Part shown: positions 1 through 5,385 of the stretch, piece by piece
How the letters are laid out: every line of letters begins with the position of its first letter
Position numbering within the stretch: the first letter of the stretch is position 1
Assembly: GCA_021818645.1 (NCBI GenBank)
Contig: JAKATS010000133.1
Coordinates: 1 to 7,077, forward strand
Source: Acidobacteriota bacterium
Lineage (GTDB): Bacteria; Acidobacteriota; Terriglobia; Terriglobales; SCQP01
Reading direction: 5' to 3'
DNA length: 7,077 nucleotides
The notes under the pieces: generated by a model
The model's database searches: none
What the model saw: only the letters and a program-made list of their open reading frames with translations
Told to the model about the DNA's origin: nothing
Translations under genes and position numbers: made by a program

Positions 1-15
1 ATCTAAGGCCCCGCC

Positions 16-273
16 ATTCCCCTCTGCTCGGCGCCTGCAACCTATCTCTGCCAGATCTGCGGCCGGGTTCTCTGCGGCAGCCACGCCGGCGGTCATACCC
101 ACGCCGCCGCCGACACCGCCTCTGCCCTGGCCAGCCATTTCCAGAACCAGCTCGCGCAGCAGCAGACCATCGCCGGCCATCTTTCCGATCAGTTGGATAG
201 CCTCGCTGCGCAACTGCAAGGCTATAAAGCGGATCAAGATAAGCTCTTGCAAATCCGCAGCTTGCTGTCTTGA
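16..273 (+). CDS. Small putative zinc-binding protein with helical C-terminus; start uncertain
   Basis: The reading frame ending at TGA 271-273 encodes a Cys/His cluster at bases 49-102: C-x2-C-x4-C-x2-H-x3-H-x-H, with another Cys at base 25. This resembles a compact treble-clef or B-box-like zinc site. It is followed by about 50 residues rich in Gln, Ala, Leu and Asp, likely an amphipathic helix or coiled coil. The same frame has a TAA at 4-6 and no ATG, GTG or TTG before the cluster. The start given is ATT at 16, which has an AAGG (5-8) at suitable spacing; TAA 4-6 may be the stop of a preceding gene. Alternatives are a frameshift or base error, with the true gene entering from upstream in another frame. 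The only later standard start, TTG at 193, would remove the metal site. The function is unknown. A role in phage assembly or regulation is inferred only from the neighbours. Confidence 0.5.
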   Translation: MPLCSAPATYLCQICGRVLCGSHAGGHTHAAADTASALASHFQNQLAQQQTIAGHLSDQLDSLAAQLQGYKADQDKLLQIRSLLS

Positions 274-332
274 ATCACCGATGCAGACCCCCCGGTTTGC
301 GTTTGCTTCCGCCGTTTCAGTAAATTCATTTT

Positions 333-2942
333 ATGAGATTTTATCGCAACTGCTGTTCCTGGCTTTGGGAGTGCTTTTTCCTGTGCGCTGTAGCGCTCTT
401 TCTTTTGCCAGTCCTCTCGCTGGCGCAAAGCGGCTTTCCCTATAGCAATGGGGTTTACTACGCATCCGCTTTCAATGTGGCATTTGGCCCCGCTGAGTTT
501 AATGCGCCGATTCCTGGCCAGGCGGGCACGATTAATTTTGCGTCGGGGGCGATTGCCCTGCCCGATTCGTCCATCCATCTGTTTCCCTTCACCCCGGGAG
601 CAAGCTTGGAAATGGAGCAAGGATCGCAAACCATATCCTTTACTCTGCAAACTTCTACTTGTGCCGATGCCATGGGCTCCTGTCAAGCGACTGCGATTTT
701 CTCTCAACCCGTGCTTGGCCGCTTCGTCATTCGCTCGGCTACGGCTGGCTTGCAGGAAGCGATTGATTGTGTTAGTGAAGCGGGGGGAGGAATGATTATT
801 GTCACCGATGATTGGCGTTCAGTAACGCCACTTTCTTCCCTGCTGAGCATAATCAAGCCCAATGCCAATGTCGTCATTCAAGATCTTCAGCAGGGGTTTG
901 ATATATTCTATAGCGATGTAAACGGCCAATATATCCCCATCTGGAGTCTATCTCCCGGTAGTGGAAGCGTGCAAAGTGCGGCGAATATCACCGCTGCCTC
1001 CATTGCCGCCCAGTCCACCGATGGCATTCTCAATGCCGCGCAATTCCCCGGCGTGGATGTGGGGCAACGGCTTAATGCGGCGGAAGCGGCATTGCCGGCA
1101 TATGGTGGCGTAATTGACGCGACTCAGCTAAACGGGCCGCTCGTTTTGTCTACGCCGGTAGTATTCAGCAAGCCGACGACCCTGCTGGTTGGCTATCAGC
1201 AATGGGATTGCAGTTCAATCAACATTGCCCGTGCGCCGTGCATTCTTTTTGAAGCCAGTGGAAGCGCGTTAATCGGTCCTCAAATGGTCGGAGCCGGGCC
1301 ATCCGCAAACGGCTATCAAATGTTTCTTTGGCAGGGCGATCCCTCCGGGCCGGGGGCGATTATCAAGTTTGAGCAGTCGGCGACATCCCAGATCGCCTAT
1401 TGCACTGTGAAGAATATCAAACTGGATATGGTCGAGACTGGGACGGAAGCGCCGGGAACCGTGCCGAACATTCAGGGCATCGAGTTTGTGAACCCTGTGT
1501 TTGATGACGTGAAAAATGTCTATATCCATCACGACTCGCTGAATTACACTCCCCGCGATGCCACCAACGATAGCACGCAAGGCCTGGTGTTTACTTCTAC
1601 CTATAGAAGCCAGGTTCCTCCGCCTGGATTCAGTAGCGTTACAAATTATTTGGATACAAATGACGACTCCAACGGCGTAGAACAATCGGCTGGAACCCAG
1701 ACGGGAAGCGCTGGACTGTTGTTTACTCACGGTACGGGAGATGATGCATTATCCGATATGATGGTGAGCGGGCCGTGCAATATCGAAGACGTGGCTTATG
1801 GCATAAAAATGGATGGGGTGACAGACAGTAAAATCTCCAGTGGCTGCTTCACGCAAACCTATCCATGGGGTGTTTATCTGGACGGCGCGCAGATCAATGA
1901 GATTGATTTTCTGCGCGTCAATCTTAACTCAGTCCCCGGCAATGGGGCATACTATATTGACTCGGCCAGCTACGATAATAAATTTGTACAGGCAGTTTTT
2001 TACGGGGCTGCATCCGGTCAGACAGTTTATGGGACGGATAATGGAGTGCGCACAAGCTGGGACTCTACTTCAATCGGCCAGGTGAATCCAGTGTATGCCG
2101 CGGGCCCTGTCAGCGGAGCCGCGGCGACCAGCACTGCAAACGTGAACTCATATGCTCCTGTTTTTGCCGGGAATTATTGGAATGGAACGTCTGATGCCAG
2201 TTGTGCCGTGTCGCAAGGATTATATTTTGGGATTGGCGCAAATCCAGCGGCCACTCTGCAGTGGAACAATAGTGGGTGCCCGGGCGGCGCTCCGAATTAC
2301 AATTTTATTGGGAACGAGTTGTCGTTAACCAACAACAGTAGTTATCTTGTGTGGAATGCACTTAATAATGGCATAACACTTCAAAATGATGATTCTCGCA
2401 TAGATGTAAATAATCTTTTGACTCCTGCCGCATGGTTTGACCTTGGGGGAACCCCCACGGCGGAGCGTAACGTTACATTTCCGGATGCGAATTCAAATAC
2501 AATCCAGCCAGCGGCGCCGGCGGCCAATGAGTGGGTGACGAATATAGATTCGTCTGGCGTGCAACATTTATCCCAGCCCAGCGCCGCAAATCTGTCTAAC
2601 GGCGTTACTGGCGCCGGTGCTGTGGTGTTGGCGGACGGCGCGGCGGTCAATGCAGCCTCGCTCCAGGTCAGCGGTAATTCAGTCAGTTCTGTCGTCGTGA
2701 ACGGGACCATCATGATCATCCCCAGTGCGGCAGTGGGTTGTTTAGATACAACGGCCACGGCCACGGGTGCAACCACCTCGATGATTGTCAGCGTTTCGCC
2801 GGGTTCACTTCCTGCCGCCGATGCCAACACGACCTGGAATGCCTATGTCTCGGCGGCAAACACTGTGGATATTCATATCTGCACCATTGCGGCCATCACG
2901 CCCGTTGCGGCTTCATATAACTGGGAAGTTATTTCACACTGA
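333..2942 (+). CDS. Exported beta-helix (pectate-lyase-fold) tail-spike-like protein, 869 aa
   Basis: This is probably a secreted or surface-exposed carbohydrate-binding or receptor-binding protein; no catalytic residues can be assigned. Residues 1 to about 33 form a signal peptide: Arg2 and Arg5, a long hydrophobic stretch, then an end at LSLAQS. Residues 110-144 hold a block shared with the gene at 5386: C110-x6-C117, TAIF, RFVI-x-SATAG-x-QEAI. From Phe238 the sequence (FPGVDVGQRLNAAEAALPAY, then GGVIDA) is the typical opening of a Pectate_lyase_3-like right-handed beta-helix, which appears to extend to about residue 565. The C-terminal third has tail-fibre-type linkers: ERNVTFPDANS near 711 and NLSNGVTGAGAVVL at 753-766. 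It ends in a Cys-containing beta-rich domain from about Cys803. There is no Shine-Dalgarno sequence before ATG 333. Base composition is visibly more AT-rich than the following genes. Stops are tandem (TGA TAA). Alternative: a host secreted adhesin or polysaccharide lyase. Confidence 0.85.
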   Translation: MRFYRNCCSWLWECFFLCAVALFLLPVLSLAQSGFPYSNGVYYASAFNVAFGPAEFNAPIPGQAGTINFASGAIALPDSSIHLFPFTPGASLEMEQGSQTISFTLQTSTCADAMGSCQATAIFSQPVLGRFVIRSATAGLQEAIDCVSEAGGGMIIVTDDWRSVTPLSSLLSIIKPNANVVIQDLQQGFDIFYSDVNGQYIPIWSLSPGSGSVQSAANITAASIAAQSTDGILNAAQFPGVDVGQRLNAAEAALPAYGGVIDATQLNGPLVLSTPVVFSKPTTLLVGYQQWDCSSINIARAPCILFEASGSALIGPQMVGAGPSANGYQMFLWQGDPSGPGAIIKFEQSATSQIAYCTVKNIKLDMVETGTEAPGTVPNIQGIEFVNPVFDDVKNVYIHHDSLNYTPRDATNDSTQGLVFTSTYRSQVPPPGFSSVTNYLDTNDDSNGVEQSAGTQTGSAGLLFTHGTGDDALSDMMVSGPCNIEDVAYGIKMDGVTDSKISSGCFTQTYPWGVYLDGAQINEIDFLRVNLNSVPGNGAYYIDSASYDNKFVQAVFYGAASGQTVYGTDNGVRTSWDSTSIGQVNPVYAAGPVSGAAATSTANVNSYAPVFAGNYWNGTSDASCAVSQGLYFGIGANPAATLQWNNSGCPGGAPNYNFIGNELSLTNNSSYLVWNALNNGITLQNDDSRIDVNNLLTPAAWFDLGGTPTAERNVTFPDANSNTIQPAAPAANEWVTNIDSSGVQHLSQPSAANLSNGVTGAGAVVLADGAAVNAASLQVSGNSVSSVVVNGTIMIIPSAAVGCLDTTATATGATTSMIVSVSPGSLPAADANTTWNAYVSAANTVDIHICTIAAITPVAASYNWEVISH
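660..764 (+). other. N-terminal module shared by the two spike-like proteins, copy 1
   Basis: Residues 110-144 of the 869-aa protein align without gaps to residues 100-134 of the protein starting at 5386. The shared pattern is C-x6-C-x2-TAIF-x6-RFVI-x-SATAG-x-QEAI, 19 identical of 35 positions by hand count. It lies between the signal peptide and the main beta-helix. The QEAI end resembles the entry strand and helix of pectate-lyase-fold proteins. The two cysteines could form a disulfide after export. A common anchoring or capping role is inferred. Confidence 0.8.
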
Positions 2943-2955
2943 TAAAGCAATTCGC

Positions 2956-2973
2956 ATGCATTAGCATTTTTTT
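2956..2973 (+). terminator. Possible weak rho-independent terminator after the first spike gene
   Basis: Fourteen bases after the TGA, the sequence ATGC-ATTA-GCAT (2956-2967) can fold into a 4-bp hairpin followed by seven T residues (2967-2973). The stem is short and not GC-rich, so termination would be inefficient. The position and T-run are right for a terminator isolating the 869-aa gene from the genes downstream. Confidence 0.3.
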
Positions 2974-3012
2974 ATTTTTCATCGTTGTCCTGTTCTTTCC
3001 TGCTTCCACCCC

Positions 3013-3717
3013 ATGTCTCCATCCCTCCAAGGCCGCCCCGCTCCCCGCTGGATCCGGCAGTTGCTGCTGCGCCGTTACGGCCGCCATCTCTTCGGCGGCC
3101 CGCGCTATCGCCTGGTCTGGTCGGCCTCCCGCTTCGAGCCCTCCGCCGGCCTGTGGACCGATTGGAGCGAAGCCACGGCCATCGCCGATCGCGATTCCGG
3201 CGCGGCTCAGCCTCTGCGCCGCATCCCGGAGCTTCGCTGGGTGCCCAAATATCCTGGCCTTCATTGCTGGCTCATCGAATGCTGGCTGCCGCCCTCTCGC
3301 TTCGGCACGCCCGCGTTCTGGTACTCGCCGCTCGCCTCCGGCGGCACCATGATCACTGCCGGCGGATGCAAACTGCCCGCCTGCGGCCCTTATCCCAGCG
3401 CCGGCGATTACGAAGATATCGGAGCCCGTATGTTCTGGTATCCCAGCGAGCGTCATCTTACTTTGGCCATTGATGCACATCTCCATTCCCTCGCGCGCCG
3501 GCCCGCCTCGCCCCGCGCCCGCGCCCTCCGCCGCACTTTTCTGGCGCAGCAGGCCCAGCAGCGCCGCGACCGCGAATACGACGCCTTTTGCGCCGATGTA
3601 TTGTCCGATGCCGATCAGGCCTTTCACGGCGCGCCCCATATTGGCTATGGCGGCGCCCATCGCCACAGCTCGGTTGAGTTATGCGACCGCCTCGGCATCG
3701 CCTCCCATCCCTTCTGA
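3013..3717 (+). CDS. Phage-associated conserved-type protein of unknown function, 234 aa
   Basis: I cannot assign a molecular function. The protein has several islands of the kind seen in phage hypothetical proteins near head and connector genes: YGRHLFGGPRYRLVWS at residues 22-37, VPKYPGLHCWLIECWLPP at 77-94, and GPYPSAGDYE at 125-134. The rest is rich in Trp, Pro and Arg. The C-terminal third (about 155-200) is Arg/Gln/Ala-rich and probably helical. It has no signal peptide or membrane segment, so it is probably cytoplasmic or a virion component. ATG 3013 is the first possible start after an in-frame TAG (2962-2964), and no Shine-Dalgarno sequence precedes it. The next gene begins 39 bases downstream and reads in the same direction. 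Codons are strongly C-ending, unlike the preceding gene but like the following ones. The link to phage assembly is from remembered family resemblance plus context. Confidence 0.75.
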   Translation: MSPSLQGRPAPRWIRQLLLRRYGRHLFGGPRYRLVWSASRFEPSAGLWTDWSEATAIADRDSGAAQPLRRIPELRWVPKYPGLHCWLIECWLPPSRFGTPAFWYSPLASGGTMITAGGCKLPACGPYPSAGDYEDIGARMFWYPSERHLTLAIDAHLHSLARRPASPRARALRRTFLAQQAQQRRDREYDAFCADVLSDADQAFHGAPHIGYGGAHRHSSVELCDRLGIASHPF

Positions 3718-3745
3718 TTCCCGCATCACCATCCAACCTGTTTAT

Positions 3746-3751
3746 AAGGAG
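3746..3751 (+). promoter_or_regulatory. Strong Shine-Dalgarno site for the zinc-ribbon gene
   Basis: AAGGAG lies five bases before ATG 3757 and continues as AAGGAGAT. It is the best ribosome binding site in the window and fixes the start of the downstream gene. It suggests high translation, as expected for a structural or otherwise abundant phage protein. Confidence 0.85.
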
Positions 3752-3756
3752 ATCTC

Positions 3757-4584
3757 ATGTCCACTTCTTCCTTGTCCGGCCGGGATTTTTCCTCAACCTT
3801 CGACACCACCTACGACCCCGCCGCCGGCCTGCGTCATGGCGGCGCCAGTGATCGTATCCGCGACCGCCTGGTGCGCGAGGAAATCATCCGGCTCAAGCGC
3901 CAGGGCTGGGCCCCCGCCACCATCGTGAACCTGCTGCCTTTTCCTCTCGCCGTCAACCTCGGCGATCTCGGCTGGCTCGCGGTGCCCGCTTGTGAGCCGG
4001 GCCAGGTCTATGCCCGCCATGTGATCCGCGATTTTCGCATCTCCATGCGCGATCTCGGCGACGGCAACTTCAATCCCGTCAGCGTTCTTCCCAATGAATT
4101 GGCCCAGGAAGTTCAGCGCGCCTACGCCGAAACCGGCGGAGTCTTGATTCTGGAGGGCGATGCGGAACCCAGCAGCATGAAATTGTCCGAAGCCCGCGAG
4201 CATCTGGGTCACTGGCACCGCCGCGAATATCAGAAGGCCGTGGATGCCTGGGCCCGCTACCGCCAGCATAAGTTCATCACCGAACGCCAGCGCGACGCTG
4301 CCCATGCCCTGCTGGCCCTGGGAGAAATCTCCAGCCTGCCGGAATGGGTCGTTCTCACCCGCGAACGCCCCGCGCAAACCCTCTGCCCCGCCTGCGGCGA
4401 GGAAATCAAGCCCACCGCCCGGCTTTGCCGCTTTTGCAAATTCCCGCTGGATCAGGCTTGGCTCAAAGCTCATGACTTTGAACAGGAACCGACCACCCGC
4501 CCCACGCCCGCGCGGCCGCCAAAAATCAAATCCGCGCCGGAGCTTGAAATTGCTAAACCCAAGCCTGCGAAGCTTGAAGCCTGA
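3757..4584 (+). CDS. Phage structural-region protein with C-terminal zinc ribbon, 275 aa
   Basis: The exact role is unknown. The N-terminal part (about 30-50) is charged and probably helical. Residues 54-90 (ATIVNLLPFPLAVNLGDLG, then AVPAC and YARHVI) form a beta-rich segment of a type I associate with phage structural regions. Residues 140-200 are predicted helical and rich in Arg, Ala and Glu. A four-cysteine zinc ribbon follows: C210-x2-C213-x10-C224-x2-C227. Residues 245-275 form a low-complexity Pro/Lys/Glu tail. There is no signal peptide. The start is well supported by the AAGGAG at 3746. The gene sits between the unknown 234-aa protein and the connector-like gene, with 62 bases to the latter, so co-transcription is likely. 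Possible roles are a nucleic-acid-binding or scaffold-type assembly factor or a minor virion protein; neither is proven. I am confident that it is a real gene and that the zinc ribbon is present. Confidence 0.85.
   Translation: MSTSSLSGRDFSSTFDTTYDPAAGLRHGGASDRIRDRLVREEIIRLKRQGWAPATIVNLLPFPLAVNLGDLGWLAVPACEPGQVYARHVIRDFRISMRDLGDGNFNPVSVLPNELAQEVQRAYAETGGVLILEGDAEPSSMKLSEAREHLGHWHRREYQKAVDAWARYRQHKFITERQRDAAHALLALGEISSLPEWVVLTRERPAQTLCPACGEEIKPTARLCRFCKFPLDQAWLKAHDFEQEPTTRPTPARPPKIKSAPELEIAKPKPAKLEA
4384..4437 (+). other. Zinc-ribbon coding segment
   Basis: The segment encodes CPACGEEIKPTARLCRFC, two CxxC knuckles ten residues apart. This is the classical rubredoxin/zinc-ribbon spacing and should bind one zinc ion. 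It is followed directly by a helix-like segment and a Pro/Lys-rich tail. Confidence 0.85.
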
Positions 4585-4634
4585 CGGCGTCACTTCCACG
4601 CCACCGGCGCTGCTTCGGCGAAATGATTTTGACC

Positions 4635-4640
4635 GGGTGA
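4635..4640 (+). promoter_or_regulatory. Shine-Dalgarno-like site for the connector-like gene
   Basis: GGGTGA lies six bases before ATG 4647 and matches the GGTGA end of the Shine-Dalgarno consensus. Two consecutive ATG codons (4647 and 4650) are both usable. The spacing favours either, so the protein may begin MMTTS or MTTS. Confidence 0.5.
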
Positions 4641-4646
4641 TGCCTC

Positions 4647-5330
4647 ATGATGACCACATCCTTGATCTACTCCTTCATCCGTTCCCTGCTCGACGATCCC
4701 CAGGCCGACTGGGCCACCGATGCCTATCTCCAGCCTCATCTCAATCTCGCTTATCGCAATCTGGAAATGGAATTGGGCGCCTACGGCCTGGCCGCCGATC
4801 AGGCCGAAGTAGTCATTCCCAATCTCCCGCCGGGCACGACTGATCTCACCGGCTACGCCGAGCCCGGCGGCCCTTTGGCCGCCATGTGGCAGCCTCTGAC
4901 AATTTACGAACGTCCCGCCGGCGCATCCGATCAGGACTGGCAGCTCCTGCGTCCGGCGGATATCATTCCGCCTCTGCCTCCGCGCCCGTTCTGCGATATC
5001 TGGGAATTCCGCCTGGGCGCCATTCACCTTCCTCCCGCCAGTCAGGCGCTCGATCTGCGCATTCGCTTTGAAGAACTGTTTCCCGCCTTGACCGATCCCG
5101 ATCAGCCTTTGCGCCTCGCCGGCGGCAATCATCTGCTGGCTTATTCTTCCGCCGCGCTGGTGGCCCGCGCCCGCGGCGCCCAGGATCTGGCGCTGTCGTA
5201 TGCCGCCGAAGCCGAACGCCAGCGTCAGCTGATGCTCATGCGCCTGAATCGCGAGCGTCAGGCCATGACTCTGCGCCAGCGTCCTTATCGCTCCAATCAG
5301 CTCTTATCCACCCCCCGCCTGCTCAGCTGA
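4647..5330 (+). CDS. Phage head-tail connector/adaptor-like protein, 227 aa
   Basis: This is probably a virion neck protein that joins the portal to the tail. The N-terminal helices (about 5-45) include TDAYLQPHLNLAYRNLEMEL, the pattern of many phage adaptors in which a gene-end helix pair follows an acidic turn. It then shows LPPGTTDL (60-67), MWQPLTIYERPAG (80-92), a W-E-F-R strand near 119-122, LRIRFEELFPALTD (137-150) and a helix HLLAYSSAALVARARGA (162-178). The tail is Arg/Gln-rich. This order of a TTDL-type turn, an ERPAG loop, a W-E-x-R strand, an R-I/L-R-(F/Y) strand and a late helix with A-R-G-A matches the connector family I recall from soil phages. Length is in the usual range. No signal peptide is present. 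The start has a GGGTGA at good spacing. The assignment is by pattern recognition only; a structure or profile comparison would be needed to name the exact family. Confidence 0.7.
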   Translation: MMTTSLIYSFIRSLLDDPQADWATDAYLQPHLNLAYRNLEMELGAYGLAADQAEVVIPNLPPGTTDLTGYAEPGGPLAAMWQPLTIYERPAGASDQDWQLLRPADIIPPLPPRPFCDIWEFRLGAIHLPPASQALDLRIRFEELFPALTDPDQPLRLAGGNHLLAYSSAALVARARGAQDLALSYAAEAERQRQLMLMRLNRERQAMTLRQRPYRSNQLLSTPRLLS

Positions 5331-5385
5331 GGTTGTATTCCTTTCAATATCTATTCATGATGGCCTGGGATATTCCGTTAACTTT

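Noticed and set aside
297..326. Sigma-70 promoter before the 869-aa gene
   Set aside because: TTGCGT and TAAATT match the consensus only 3/6 and 4/6 with 18-base spacing, so this is too weak to list as a feature. It is mentioned only as a possible leaderless start.
333..2942. Active pectate lyase or other named polysaccharide enzyme
   Set aside because: Only the beta-helix fold is supported. I could not identify a conserved catalytic set, so an enzyme name would be a guess.
2929..3666. Minus-strand open frame (245 aa) opposite the 234-aa gene
   Set aside because: Its composition is Gly/Ala/Arg-rich with no recognisable domain, and the plus-strand protein has patterned motifs and neighbours in the same direction.
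3793..4599. Long minus-strand open frame (268 aa)
   Set aside because: It is antisense to the zinc-ribbon gene, has low-complexity Gly/Ala-rich composition, and exists because C-ending codons on the plus strand avoid antisense stops. The plus-strand frame has a strong ribosome binding site and a zinc ribbon.
5331..5385. Regulatory element between the connector-like gene and the second spike gene
   Set aside because: I found no convincing hairpin, promoter or ribosome binding site in this short gap.
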